Numbered from the stretch's first letter, positions 24,619-35,761 are shown. The stretch: 64,000 nt of DNA from Massilia sp. 9096 (GCF_000745265.1 NZ_JQNN01000001.1:1178001-1242000); one strand, 5' to 3'. Numbers and translations are program-made. Notes: a model not told the origin generated them from the letters alone.

Positions 24619-27209
24619 CACCAGTCCTCCCGCACCGCGCGCACCGGCCCGCCGGACAGCGCGTACCGCCCCGACACCAGCGCCGTGGCCACCGAGGCCG
24701 CGACCAGCACCGCCGCCACGCTGGCGAGCAGCGGCCAGGGCAGGTGCAGCTGCATGGTCCAGTGGAACGATTGCGGATTGACGACGAACACCAGGATCAG
24801 GCTGATGAGCAGGCCGAGCACGAAGCCGGTCGCCACCCCGAGCGTGGTCAGCGCGCCGCCTTCGATCGCCAGGATGCGCAGCACCTGTCCGCGCGTCACG
24901 CCGACGTGGCGCAGCATGCCGAATTCCTTGGCGCGCGCCAGCGTCTGCGCCGAAAAGGTCGCGGCCACGCCGGACAGGCCGATGACGATGGCGATCGCTT
25001 CGAGCAAATAGGTGACGGCGAAACTGCGGTCGAAGATTTTCAGGCTGGCGGAGCGGATGTCGCCGGGTCTCATCAGCGCCAGTGCGCGCCCGAAGGGCAG
25101 GGCCCGTACCGCGGCCTCGAGCTTTTCGACCGGCACGCCGGGCGCGGCCCACAGCGCGCAATCGGTGACGGTGGCGTCGCCGGTGAGTCGGCGGTAGTCG
25201 GCCAGGCGCACCACCGCCGAGCCGCTCTGGTTGGCGTAGTCGCGCCAGACGCCGGCCACGAAAAAGGGTTCGGCGCGTCCGCCCAGCGGCAGCATGAGGG
25301 TCTGGCCCGGGTGGACGCGGTACAGGTCGGTCATCGCTTCGGACACCCAGACCGGACGCGCGCCGGCCGGGAGCGGGACGCTCTCGCCGACCAGCGCCAG
25401 CAGGCGGCCGGGATCGGCGGCGTCGATGTCGCGCGCGACCAGCACGATGCTCGGACGCGCGGCGTCCAGCGACAGCGGCCGGGTGCGCAGGAAGGCGGCG
25501 CGGCCGGCTTCGGGAAGATGCGCCAGCGCAGCCTGCTCGTCCGGACCAAAGGCGCCGGTGTTGCCCCCGCTTGACGTGCGCAGGTACAGGTCGGCCGGCA
25601 GGATGTGCACGATCCAGTCGTCGACCGAGACGCGGAAGCTGGCCACCATGATGCCCATCGCGACCATCAGGGAAAAGCTGGCCAGCACGCCGCCCAGCGC
25701 GATCGAGGCCTGGCCCGGGGCATTGGCCAGGCGCGCCAGCGTGAGCGCGAGCACCGGCGACGCGCCCGCGCCTGCATGTGCGCCTGCGCGTGCGTGCGCG
25801 CGGCGCTGCTGCAGCCGGTCGAGCGCGCGGAATACGCTCGCGGCCAGGCGCGGCATCAGGCCGATGCCGCCGACCAGCAGCAGCGCCACCGCGAAGTAGC
25901 CGAACAGCGGCAGCCCGGCCACCGGCGGTGCGAAAGCGAACAGCGCGGCCAGCGCCAGGCACGCCAGCGAAGGCCGGACACGCGCCAGGCGTTCCAGCGC
26001 GGCTTCGTCGTTGCCCGACTTGAGGGCGACGGCCGGCTTGGCGCGCGCCGCTTCCAGCGCCGGCGCCGCGCAGCCGAGCAGCGCCACGCCCAGGCCGAGC
26101 GTGAAGAACACCAGCGCCGCGACGGGTGCGAACTGGACCTGCGGATGCACGCCCGGAAAGTAGCCGGCGCCGAGGTCGCCGCCGAACAGGTCGAGCGCGG
26201 CGGCCGCCAGCCCGTAGCCGGCGCCGATCCCGAGCAGCGCGCCGAGCACGCCCAGGCTGGCGCCTTCGACCAGCACCTGGCGCAGCAGCGCGCCGCGCGA
26301 CAGCCCGAGCGTGCGCAGCAGCGCGAACTGGCTGCGCCGGCGCAGCACCGACAGCGCCTGGGTCGAAAACACCAGGAAAGCGCCGGTGAACAGCGCCACC
26401 AGCGCCAGCACGGTCAGGTTGACGCGGTAGGCGCGGCTGAGGTTATTGTTGCGGCTTTCCTGGTTGGCGTCGTTGGGACGCGCGACCAGGAAGCGGCCCG
26501 GGTAGGCCTGGTCGAGTTCGGCCGCCAGCTCGCGCTCGAAGCGCGCGCGGTCGACGCCGTCGCGCAGCTTGAGGTCGATGCGCGACAGCTTGCCGACCTG
26601 GCCGAAGCGCCACTGCGCGGCGCCGATGTCCATCACGCCGATGCGCTGGCCGCTGCGCGCACGCAGCACCGGCCCGGCCACGCGCAGGGGCACGTCCCCG
26701 GTGCCGGCGCGCAGAGTCACGGTGGCGCCGGCCGCCTTGCCGAGCCAGGCCTGGCTGGCCGCTGAGAGGAAAATGGCGTCGTCGGCCAGTGTGTCGAACG
26801 GCCGATCCTTGTCGGGCACGCCCATCAGGTCGGGCGAGATATAGCTGGCGCGCAGCGCATCGAGGCCGATGATCTTCAGTGCACCGGATACCTTGCCGGA
26901 TGACGGCGCCACGGCGGCGTCCAGCTCGAGCACCGGCGAGGCGACCGCCACGCCGGCGTGCGCGGCCAGGCGCGGATAGACCGCTTCGTCGAACAGCGCC
27001 TCGCGGCCGCTCACCTGGACGTCGGCCTGGCCGGCCAGCGACTGGATCGCCGCCGAGAACTCGTTGAAGGCGGCGGCATTGATCAGGTGGATCGCAAAGC
27101 CCATCGCGACGCCGACCGCGATCGCGACCGTGGCGAGGAAGGCGCGCATCGGGTGCGCGCGCCACTCGCCGAGCAGCAGCCAGCGCGAGAGCTGGCTCAG
27201 GCCGGACAT
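24618..27209 (-). CDS. Large FtsX/MacB-type ABC transporter permease
   Basis: Start chosen at the ATG that gives 863 residues; the frame is open further upstream but there it is only a shadow of the next gene. It has one N-terminal membrane helix, a large periplasmic domain, an FtsX core of three helices (about 270-410), further helices in the middle (about 440-560), a second periplasmic domain and a second three-helix FtsX core at the C-terminus. This is the double-FtsX layout of LolC/MacB-like permeases for lipids or lipoproteins. A separate ATPase is needed, but none is encoded next to it. It overlaps the DUF4124 gene by 13 bases and the lipocalin-like gene by an ATGA. Confidence 0.85.
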   Translation of the reverse strand: MSGLSQLSRWLLLGEWRAHPMRAFLATVAIAVGVAMGFAIHLINAAAFNEFSAAIQSLAGQADVQVSGREALFDEAVYPRLAAHAGVAVASPVLELDAAVAPSSGKVSGALKIIGLDALRASYISPDLMGVPDKDRPFDTLADDAIFLSAASQAWLGKAAGATVTLRAGTGDVPLRVAGPVLRARSGQRIGVMDIGAAQWRFGQVGKLSRIDLKLRDGVDRARFERELAAELDQAYPGRFLVARPNDANQESRNNNLSRAYRVNLTVLALVALFTGAFLVFSTQALSVLRRRSQFALLRTLGLSRGALLRQVLVEGASLGVLGALLGIGAGYGLAAAALDLFGGDLGAGYFPGVHPQVQFAPVAALVFFTLGLGVALLGCAAPALEAARAKPAVALKSGNDEAALERLARVRPSLACLALAALFAFAPPVAGLPLFGYFAVALLLVGGIGLMPRLAASVFRALDRLQQRRAHARAGAHAGAGASPVLALTLARLANAPGQASIALGGVLASFSLMVAMGIMVASFRVSVDDWIVHILPADLYLRTSSGGNTGAFGPDEQAALAHLPEAGRAAFLRTRPLSLDAARPSIVLVARDIDAADPGRLLALVGESVPLPAGARPVWVSEAMTDLYRVHPGQTLMLPLGGRAEPFFVAGVWRDYANQSGSAVVRLADYRRLTGDATVTDCALWAAPGVPVEKLEAAVRALPFGRALALMRPGDIRSASLKIFDRSFAVTYLLEAIAIVIGLSGVAATFSAQTLARAKEFGMLRHVGVTRGQVLRILAIEGGALTTLGVATGFVLGLLISLILVFVVNPQSFHWTMQLHLPWPLLASVAAVLVAASVATALVSGRYALSGGPVRAVREDW

Positions 27210-27730
27210 TGCACCGCCATCGATTCGGCGTGGCGCCGCAGCTTGGTGCGCAGCCCCTCCTGCTGGGCCGGCGTGTGCGCCTTGGACAGGTCTTCCTGCA
27301 GCCATTTCTGCTGCAGGCGCAGCTGGTCGCAGTGCTGCACCTGCTTGACCTCGACGCGCCCGCTGCGCGCCTGGGCGCGCCGCTCGCGCTCTGCCGCGGC
27401 CTGCGCTTTGGCCGACTGCCTGGCCTGCTCGCGCGCCAGCGCCACCTGGTCCCTGGCCAGTGCGGTACGTTCCTTTTCCAGCTCGAGCAGGGCGCGCGCG
27501 TCGCCGGTGCCGACGTCGGCCGCTTCGCCGATGGACACGCCGGCCCCGATGCCGGCGCCGCCCTGCATCGCGGGCGGCGCCAGCGTCTCGCCCTTGCCGT
27601 CGGCGCAGGGGCGGTCGCTGTAGCTGACCTTGCCGTCGGCGCGGCATTTGTAGACCGGCTGGGCGGCGTGGGCGGCCGCGCTCAGCAGGGTGCCTGCAAG
27701 AAATACGGTCGAGATTTTCAACATCGCCAT
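27197..27730 (-). CDS. DUF4124 exported protein
   Basis: 177 residues from the ATG preceded by AGGAG at 7 bases. A longer start at 27748 would overlap the upstream stop as ATGA, so the choice is not certain. Signal peptide of about 22 residues. The DUF4124 signature follows at once: VYKCRADGKVSYSDRPCADG with two cysteines. The rest is a long charged helix rich in Ala, Arg, Glu and Gln, likely coiled coil, with a late Cys near the end. Family function is unknown. It lies within the wrbA-to-exporter run. Confidence 0.8.
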   Translation of the reverse strand: MAMLKISTVFLAGTLLSAAAHAAQPVYKCRADGKVSYSDRPCADGKGETLAPPAMQGGAGIGAGVSIGEAADVGTGDARALLELEKERTALARDQVALAREQARQSAKAQAAAERERRAQARSGRVEVKQVQHCDQLRLQQKWLQEDLSKAHTPAQQEGLRTKLRRHAESMAVQCPA

Positions 27731-27744
27731 CGAAGGTCTCCTGG

Positions 27745-29154
27745 TCATAGTATTTTGCCAGGGTTCATGATGCCGAGCGGGTCGAGCGCTGCCTTGAGCG
27801 CACGCATCAGGTTCAGCTCTACCGGCGACTTGTAGCGCGCCAGCTCCTCGCGCTTGAGGGCGCCGATGCCGTGCTCGGCCGAGATCGAGCCGCCGAACTG
27901 CGTCACGCTGTCGTGCACGATGCGGTTGACCGCGGCTTGTTCAAACAGGAATTCCTCGTGACCGATGGCTTCCGGCGGCGCGACGTTGTAGTGCAGGTTG
28001 CCGTCGCCGAGGTGACCGAAGCACACCACTTGCACGCCTGGATAGGCGCGCGCCAGCAGCGCGTCGGTATGGCGCACGAAGTCGGCGATGCGCGAGATCG
28101 GCAGCGAGATGTCGTGCTTGATGTTCTTGCCGGCCGCGGCCTGGGCCAGCGGGATATGTTCGCGGATTGCCCACAGGCCGCGCGACTGGGCGATCGAGGT
28201 GGCGACCACGGCGTCGCGCGCGACACCGGCCTCCAGCGCCGCCTCGATCGCGTTTTCCAGCAGCGCCACGGCGTGCGCTTCGGATTCGTGGCTGGACAGC
28301 TCGAGCAGGGCGTATTGCGGATAGTGCTCGGGGAAGGGCTGGGGCAGGGCCGGGAAATGGCTGGCGACCAGGCGCAGGCAGATGTCGCTCATCAATTCGT
28401 AGCCGGTCAGGGTCGGTCCGCAGGCGTTTTCCGCCAGCTTGAGCAAATCGAGCGCGTCGCGCGCGCTGCCCAGCGCCACCAGCGCCGTGATCGCGGCCTT
28501 CGGTTGCGGGAACAGCTTGAGCACGGCGCCGGTGATCACGCCGAGGGTGCCCTCGGCGCCGATGTACAGGTCGCGCAGGTCGTAGCCGGTGTTGTCCTTG
28601 CGCAGGCCGCGCAGGCTGTCCCACACCTCGCCCGCGGCGGTGACGACTTCCAGGCCGAGGCACAGTTCACGCGTGTTCCCGTAGCGCAGCACGCCGGTGC
28701 CGCCGGCATTGGTCGACAGATTGCCGCCGATGCTGCAGCTGCCTTCGGCCGCCAGCGACAGCGGGAACAGCATGCCGTGGCGGGCGGCTTCCTGCTGGAT
28801 GTCGTGCAGGATGCAGCCGGCGTCCACCGTCATGGTGCGGTTGAACGGGTCGATCGCGCGGATGCGGTTCAGGCGGCGCAGCGACAGCACCACCGCGTCC
28901 CCGCTGGCGTCGGGCACGCTGCCCAGCACCAGGCCGGTGCGGCCGCCCTGCGGCACCAGCGGCACCCGGAACTGCGCGCACAGGCGCACCAGCTGCGCGA
29001 CGGCGTCGCCGTCGGCCGGGCGCAGCACGGCGCGGCAGCGGCCGGTGAAGCGGCCGCGCCAGTCGGTCAGGTACGATGCGGTGTCGGCCTGCGCCGTCGA
29101 TACGTGCTCGGCGCCGATGGCCGCGCGGCAGGCCGCCAGGAAGGCATCACTCAT
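27745..29154 (-). CDS. FAD-linked oxidase (GlcD / D-2-hydroxyacid dehydrogenase type)
   Basis: A 469-residue flavoprotein of the vanillyl-alcohol oxidase fold. The FAD-binding half has VPQGGRTGLVLGSVPD and EGSCSIGGNLSTNAGG with DLRDLYIGAEGTLGVITG. The C-terminal half ends with the usual signature CFGHLGDGNLHYNV and SAEHGIG near the active site, then a final DPLGIMNPGKIL. This group includes glycolate oxidase GlcD, D-lactate dehydrogenases and D-2-hydroxyglutarate dehydrogenases. Without GlcE and GlcF neighbours the D-2-hydroxyglutarate or D-lactate options are more likely. It lies 17 bases after DUF2069. Confidence 0.85.
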   Translation of the reverse strand: MSDAFLAACRAAIGAEHVSTAQADTASYLTDWRGRFTGRCRAVLRPADGDAVAQLVRLCAQFRVPLVPQGGRTGLVLGSVPDASGDAVVLSLRRLNRIRAIDPFNRTMTVDAGCILHDIQQEAARHGMLFPLSLAAEGSCSIGGNLSTNAGGTGVLRYGNTRELCLGLEVVTAAGEVWDSLRGLRKDNTGYDLRDLYIGAEGTLGVITGAVLKLFPQPKAAITALVALGSARDALDLLKLAENACGPTLTGYELMSDICLRLVASHFPALPQPFPEHYPQYALLELSSHESEAHAVALLENAIEAALEAGVARDAVVATSIAQSRGLWAIREHIPLAQAAAGKNIKHDISLPISRIADFVRHTDALLARAYPGVQVVCFGHLGDGNLHYNVAPPEAIGHEEFLFEQAAVNRIVHDSVTQFGGSISAEHGIGALKREELARYKSPVELNLMRALKAALDPLGIMNPGKIL

Positions 29155-29171
29155 CGGCGGCGCCTGGAGCT

Positions 29172-29570
29172 TCAGTCATGCGGGACCTTGACCTTGTCGA
29201 GCAGCTCCTTGGCGAGCTTTTGCGCCTGCTTCTTGTACGGGCGCAGGTAGAGCAGCGCAAACACGAAGTAGCAGCACACCAGCAGCGCCTCGCCGAGCGC
29301 CATGATGCGCGACAGCTCGCTGCGGTCGCTCCAGGCGCGCACGGCGCCTTCGACGAAGTAGACCAGGATGACCATCGACGACCATTGCAGCGTGTACAGG
29401 TCGCGCTTGATGACGCCGCGCAGCGGCAGCAGCAGCGGCAGCGCCTTGAGCGCCAGCAGCGAGCCGCCCGGATGCAGCGGCGCGACCGCGATTTCCCAGG
29501 CCAGCAGCCAGACGCACAGAAGGACCAGGCTGGTCACCGCGCCCGTGTGAAACACCCTTTGCACTTGCAT
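29172..29570 (-). CDS. DUF2069 inner-membrane protein
   Basis: A 132-residue protein with four predicted membrane helices (about 10-30, 38-52, 60-76 and 88-108) and a basic cytoplasmic tail. The pairing with wrbA directly upstream (2 bases) is the usual arrangement for DUF2069 in betaproteobacteria. Its function is unknown. Confidence 0.85.
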   Translation of the reverse strand: MQVQRVFHTGAVTSLVLLCVWLLAWEIAVAPLHPGGSLLALKALPLLLPLRGVIKRDLYTLQWSSMVILVYFVEGAVRAWSDRSELSRIMALGEALLVCCYFVFALLYLRPYKKQAQKLAKELLDKVKVPHD

Positions 29571-29572
29571 CG

Positions 29573-31650
<2,078 letters not shown>

Positions 31651-31801
31651 GCCGGAACGTCGAGCGTCTGCCGCGCCGATGGCCGCGCTCGGCCCGGCTT
31701 GACACGGCCGTGTTGTTTTTTCGCGAGTAGAAATGGAACAGCGTAGTTAGTTGCGCACAGGATATTTCCAAGCGGAATTGCCGAGCCTATCCTGTTTCTT
31801 C

Positions 31802-32392
31802 ATGGATACTTTAAATGCCGCTTTCACTCATTCCCGTCGCGCCGCCGCCTGCGCGCTCGTGTCCCTGCTCAGCGCCTGCGGTGGCGGAGGGGGCGGGTCC
31901 GCACCGGACGCCGTCGCCAGCAGCGTAACGCCGGTCGCGCTGCCGGCCGGTAGCGACGTCGCGGTCCTGGGCGCGCCGGGCAGCGCCGGCCCGCTCGTGG
32001 TCCCGTCGCCGCCCGACATGTCGATCGCGCCGCCGCCCGGCACGGTCGTCGCGCCGGCAGCGCCCGACCTGTCCGCCAACGCCGTCTCTGCCGGCGCCAC
32101 GATGGCCGCCAGCGCCGCTGCGCCGGCGAGCGCCCTCACGCTCGGCGACCCGGTCGCCGTCGACCTGCCGGAGGGCGCCACGGCCTGCCAGCCGAGCACC
32201 TGCCCGGCGTTCGCCGTCAATGGCTCGGTGACCAATACCCAGGGCGCCGACGACCCGAGCGCGGCCCACGGCTACCTGCTGCCGCCGGACGGCCTGGCCA
32301 GCGGCGGCTACCCCGACTTCGGCAACCTGCCGACGATGATCCTGCCGTCGGTGGCGGTCACGGTCGGCGAAGCGCTCAATGCTCCCGACTGA
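31802..32392 (+). CDS. Hypothetical lipoprotein
   Basis: 196 residues. The signal peptide ends in the lipobox LLSAC with Cys26, followed by a Gly-rich tether (GGGGGG). The remainder is rich in Ala, Pro, Ser and Val with little predicted fold; two cysteines (ACQPSTCPAF) could form a disulphide. It has no recognisable domain. It stands alone between yihY and the NIPSNAP gene, on the opposite strand to the latter. Confidence 0.7.
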   Translation: MDTLNAAFTHSRRAAACALVSLLSACGGGGGGSAPDAVASSVTPVALPAGSDVAVLGAPGSAGPLVVPSPPDMSIAPPPGTVVAPAAPDLSANAVSAGATMAASAAAPASALTLGDPVAVDLPEGATACQPSTCPAFAVNGSVTNTQGADDPSAAHGYLLPPDGLASGGYPDFGNLPTMILPSVAVTVGEALNAPD

Positions 32393-32415
32393 GGCCGAGA
32401 CCGAGGCGGCGCCGC

Positions 32416-32742
32416 TCAGCGCATGGCCGAATAAGCGGTCGGCGCCAGGAAGCTGTTCTCGATGCGTTCGACGATGATCTTCTCGGCTTCCGACGCCGCG
32501 CGCGCCGCCAGCCACTCGGGGTCGCTCGAGAACGCGCCCCATTTGCGCTCGCGCTCGGCCATGTCGGCCCAGCGCAGGATGTAGGTCAGCTTCTGGTTGC
32601 TGTCGCCGACGACGGTGGTCCAGAAACCGACCTGCTCGATGCCGTATTTCTCGAAGAATGCCAGCGTCACGTTGCTGAAGCGGTCGTTGAGTGCGCCGAT
32701 GCGGCCCGGCGCGCAGTGGTAGATGCGCAGTTCGTAGAGCAT
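32416..32742 (-). CDS. NIPSNAP-family protein
   Basis: A 108-residue protein with the ferredoxin-like NIPSNAP pattern: MLYELRIYHCAPGRI at the N-terminus, FFEKYGIEQVGFW in the middle and LTYILRWADMAERERKW. The family is widespread and mostly of unknown function; a dimeric alpha/beta barrel is expected. It follows the Mpo1-like gene in the same direction by 49 bases. Confidence 0.83.
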   Translation of the reverse strand: MLYELRIYHCAPGRIGALNDRFSNVTLAFFEKYGIEQVGFWTTVVGDSNQKLTYILRWADMAERERKWGAFSSDPEWLAARAASEAEKIIVERIENSFLAPTAYSAMR

Positions 32743-32791
32743 GTCGATCCAAAAAAAGGTTGAGACGATCCAGCCGGCTTGCCGGCCTGGC

Positions 32792-33100
32792 TTACCAGCT
32801 CAGCTTCCCGGTCAGCATCTGCCAGTACATGATCCAGTCGGCGCGGAACGAGTACAGCGGATAGCCGAAGGTCGCCGGCTTGTTCTTTTCGAAGAAAAAA
32901 TGGCCCACCCAGGCGCCGCCGTAGCCGCATGCCAGCGCGAACAGCAGCCACCACGCGTGCCGGCTGACCAGGGCCTGGGCGATCGCGCCGAGCGCCAGCG
33001 AGGTCCCGATGAAATGGGCGCGCCGGCACATGCGGTGGTCGTGTTGATCCAGGTAGTAGGGATAAAACGCGGCGAAGCTCTGGTAGCGCACGGCGTCCAT
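32792..33100 (-). CDS. Mpo1/DUF962-like membrane protein
   Basis: 102 residues with the family pattern FYPYYLDQHDHRMCRRAHFIGT at the N-terminus, one or two membrane helices and the conserved GHFFFEKNKPATFGYPLYS. The yeast relative Mpo1 is an iron-dependent dioxygenase acting on 2-hydroxy fatty acids and uses conserved histidines like those visible here (HDH, AHF, GHF). Activity in bacteria is an inference. Confidence 0.83.
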   Translation of the reverse strand: MDAVRYQSFAAFYPYYLDQHDHRMCRRAHFIGTSLALGAIAQALVSRHAWWLLFALACGYGGAWVGHFFFEKNKPATFGYPLYSFRADWIMYWQMLTGKLSW

Positions 33101-33124
33101 GTCGGTCTCCTCGGTGTTTCCTGT

Positions 33125-33973
33125 TCATTCTACCGTGCCGGCGCCGCCGCCCGCGGCGAGGGCGAAGCCGAGCAGTGCGTCGCGCACGGCGCCGGCCTGT
33201 TCGGTCATCAAGGCATGGCCGCAGTCGAGCTGCAGCACCTGCGCCTGCGGCAGCGCGTCGGCCAGCGCACGGGCCGCACGGGGCGGCGTCATCGCGTCAT
33301 GCCGGCCGAGGATGAACAGCGTCGGACAGGTCACGTTCGAGGCCGCCGCGACCCCACCGGCGTAGGCGTTGCAGGCCGCCAGATCGGTGTGCAGCAGCTG
33401 CGCCGGATTGCGCGCCGCCATGCGCTGCATCAGGCGCCGGTTTCCGGCCGGCGCGCAAACCCCAGGCGCCAGAGGCAGGCAGGCCAGCGGCGCCGCGTGC
33501 GACCACAGGTTGACCATGTCGATCGCGCGCGCCTCGTCCTCGCGTGCGCGGGTCAGAAGCGCCTCCGACACCTTCATCGGCCAGGCGCTGCCGAGCAGCG
33601 CCAGCCCGTGCACGCGTGCGCCCGCGCGCGCGGCCGCTTCCAGCGCCACCAGCGAGCCCATGCTGTGCCCGGCCAGCACGGCCGAGGCGACGCCGGCGCC
33701 ATCGAGCAGCGCCAGCAGCCAGTCGGCCATCGCTTCGACGCTGGCCAGCGCCGGGCCGGGCGTGCGGCCGTGGCCGGGCAGGTCTGGCGCCAGCACGCGC
33801 CAGCCTTGCTCGAGGAAGGCGCGGGTTTGCAGCGCCCACACCGAGTGGTCGTGCTGGGCGCCGTGAATGAAGACGATGGCGGGCGCCGCCGCGCCGGCCG
33901 TGCCGCGGCCGCCAGGGCCGGTGTAGGCATACGCGCTCCGGCCGGGGAAGCGGCCGCCGAGGACGAATTCCAT
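33125..33973 (-). CDS. Alpha/beta hydrolase
   Basis: 282 residues. All elements of an active hydrolase are present: oxyanion motif FIHGAQHDHS, nucleophile elbow GHSMGS, acidic residue in LGRHDAMTP and histidine in DCGHALM. No signal peptide. Its start codon directly adjoins the stop codon of the degenerate PLP-fold gene, so the two are probably translated together. It is not a homoserine O-acetyltransferase: it is too short and lacks the MetX signatures. Substrate unknown. Confidence 0.8.
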   Translation of the reverse strand: MEFVLGGRFPGRSAYAYTGPGGRGTAGAAAPAIVFIHGAQHDHSVWALQTRAFLEQGWRVLAPDLPGHGRTPGPALASVEAMADWLLALLDGAGVASAVLAGHSMGSLVALEAAARAGARVHGLALLGSAWPMKVSEALLTRAREDEARAIDMVNLWSHAAPLACLPLAPGVCAPAGNRRLMQRMAARNPAQLLHTDLAACNAYAGGVAAASNVTCPTLFILGRHDAMTPPRAARALADALPQAQVLQLDCGHALMTEQAGAVRDALLGFALAAGGGAGTVE

Positions 33974-35131
33974 TCAGTCTCCTTTGTGCGCGAGCTTGAG
34001 CGCGCGCGCCAGGTCGTCGATCAGGTCGTCAGCGTCTTCCAGTCCGACCGAGAGCAGGATGGCGCCCGCGCCGGCGCCGTGCGCGCCCAGGCAGGCCGCG
34101 TGCGAGCGGGCGCCGCCGGCAGGCGCCGAGGGCGAAAACAGGCGCAACGCATCGAGCAGGCGCTTGCCGGCCGAGGCGCCGCCATGCGCACGCAGGACGA
34201 TGGCGGCGCCGGCGCCGCGCGCCAGCAGCGTGCCGGCCAGGGCGCGGTCCGGATGGCCGTCCAGTTCCGGATAAGCGAGCGCTGCGACCGCGCCGTGGCC
34301 GGCCAGGAACGCGGCGATCCTGCGCGCGCCGGCGACGTGGCGCTCCATGCGCATTCCGAGCGTCTCCAGGCCGTGCAGGATCGCGCCGGACTCGCTCGGA
34401 CCGATGGCGGCGCCGAAGTCGGGAAGAACCTCGCGGCGCGCGCGCAGGGCAAAGGCGCCGACCGTCGATTCCTCGGCGTACACGATGCCGTCGAAGCGCG
34501 GGTTCGGTTCGCACAGCGCCGCAAAGCGGCCGCTGTCTTCATGCGCGCGCTGCCAGTCGAAGGTGCCGCCGTCGACCAGCAGGCCACCGGCCGCAGCGCC
34601 GTGGCCGCTCAGCAGCCCCGCGGCCGCGTGCAGCACCAGGTCGGCGCCGTGTTCGAGCGGCTGCAGCAGCCAGGGCGTGGTGGCGCTGGCGTCGACCAGC
34701 AGGGGAAGGCCGTGCTCGTGGGCGAGCGCGCCGATGCGCGGCAGGTCGAGCACGGTCAGTCCCGCGCCGCCGATGGTCGGGCCGACCAGCAGCCGGGTGG
34801 CCCGGCGGATCGCGCCGCGCCATGCGTCCAGGTCGCGCGCCTCCACGAACGTGGTCTCGACGCCGAACCTGGGCAAGCCGTGCGCCAGCAGGTCGCGCAT
34901 GGCGCGTGGCAGCGTGGTGGCGGCGACCACGTGGCTGCCGGCCTGGGCGATGGTCGCGATCGCCAGGTGCAGGGCGGCCTGGGCGCTGGCGCAGGCGATG
35001 CCGGCCACGCCGCCATCCAGCGCGGCGATGCGCGTCTCGAGCATGGCCGCCGCCGGCGCCGGGCCAGACGCGGCGGCGTGGCCGGCGTGGGTTGAGAGCG
35101 TGTCGAAACCGGGGAGCCTGGGACCCGTCAT
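33974..35131 (-). CDS. Cys/Met-metabolism PLP-fold protein without the catalytic lysine (pseudoenzyme)
   Basis: 385 residues from an ATG with GAGG upstream. It resembles O-acetylhomoserine sulfhydrylase and cystathionine gamma-synthase relatives along its length: FDTLSTHAG, ETRIAALDGG, VDASATTPWLLQP (Asp147, which would pair with the pyridine), GGLLVDGGTFDW, HGLETLGMRMERHV and ILLSVGLEDADDLIDDL. The Schiff-base lysine of the HSxTK motif is missing: here the residues are HAAAG, with Gly172 in its place. The N-terminal segment that normally supplies the YSR phosphate-binding motif is also absent. The frame is intact and coupled to the hydrolase gene. It cannot be a normal PLP enzyme. Confidence 0.8.
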   Translation of the reverse strand: MTGPRLPGFDTLSTHAGHAAASGPAPAAAMLETRIAALDGGVAGIACASAQAALHLAIATIAQAGSHVVAATTLPRAMRDLLAHGLPRFGVETTFVEARDLDAWRGAIRRATRLLVGPTIGGAGLTVLDLPRIGALAHEHGLPLLVDASATTPWLLQPLEHGADLVLHAAAGLLSGHGAAAGGLLVDGGTFDWQRAHEDSGRFAALCEPNPRFDGIVYAEESTVGAFALRARREVLPDFGAAIGPSESGAILHGLETLGMRMERHVAGARRIAAFLAGHGAVAALAYPELDGHPDRALAGTLLARGAGAAIVLRAHGGASAGKRLLDALRLFSPSAPAGGARSHAACLGAHGAGAGAILLSVGLEDADDLIDDLARALKLAHKGD

Positions 35132-35287
35132 GGAAACCTCGTCGGCGCTGATGAACAGGATGGCATGCTAGCATCCCGCCGCTATCCGCACCACGGCGGG
35201 GCGCAGGTCTGGATTTTTCCGCTTGCATAGGCTAGAGTCGGACTTATGAATCGTACAAGCCAAAGCTCTCCAACCAGGGAGGTCAAA

Positions 35288-35740
35288 ATGAAAGTCTCCG
35301 AGATTTTGCAGGTCAAGGGCGACATCCTGTTCACCGTCTCGCCGGACACGGCGCTCGCCGACGCTGCCGAGACCATGGCCGAGCATGACATCGGCTCGCT
35401 GGTCGTGATGGAATACGGCGACCTGGTCGGCATGCTGACCTTCCGCGAGGTCATCAAGGCGCTGCACGCCAACGGCGGATCGGTCGGCGCCGGCACGGTG
35501 CGGCGCCACATGGACGACAGCCCGATCACGGTCACCCCGGACACCGAGGTCAACGAAGTGCGCCGCATCATGCTGGAAAAGCACGCGCGCTACCTGCCGG
35601 TGATGAACGCGCGTACCCTGCTGGGCGTGATCTCGTTCTACGACGTGGCCAAGGCCGTGCTCGAGGCGCAGAGCTTCGAGAACCGCATGCTCAAGGCCTA
35701 CATCCGCGACTGGCCGGCCGAGCAGGCGGCGGACGACTGA
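35288..35740 (+). CDS. Two-CBS-domain protein
   Basis: Start at the ATG preceded by GGGAGG, giving 150 residues. Two CBS motifs fill the protein: residues 1-60 (DTALADAAETMAEHDIGSLVV) and about 75-130 (TPDTEVNEVRRIMLEKHARYLPVM). A short acidic tail follows. CBS pairs bind adenosine nucleotides and act as regulators. No partner domain is fused, and no neighbour suggests a target. Single gene, convergent with the next. Confidence 0.85.
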   Translation: MKVSEILQVKGDILFTVSPDTALADAAETMAEHDIGSLVVMEYGDLVGMLTFREVIKALHANGGSVGAGTVRRHMDDSPITVTPDTEVNEVRRIMLEKHARYLPVMNARTLLGVISFYDVAKAVLEAQSFENRMLKAYIRDWPAEQAADD

Positions 35741-35761
35741 GCCGCCCGCGCGGCATCGATC

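Noticed and set aside
27210..27647. N-terminal extension of the FtsX-type permease
   Set aside because: The extension is Arg/Gly-rich and reads the DUF4124 gene in another frame; the ATG at 27209 starts with a normal membrane-protein N-terminus.
31700..31730. TTGACA upstream of the lipoprotein gene as a promoter
   Set aside because: No acceptable -10 box lies 16-18 bases downstream of it.
32741..35095. A 784-codon open frame on the plus strand across four minus-strand genes
   Set aside because: It crosses the starts and stops of the Mpo1-like, hydrolase and PLP-fold genes and has a shadow-type composition.
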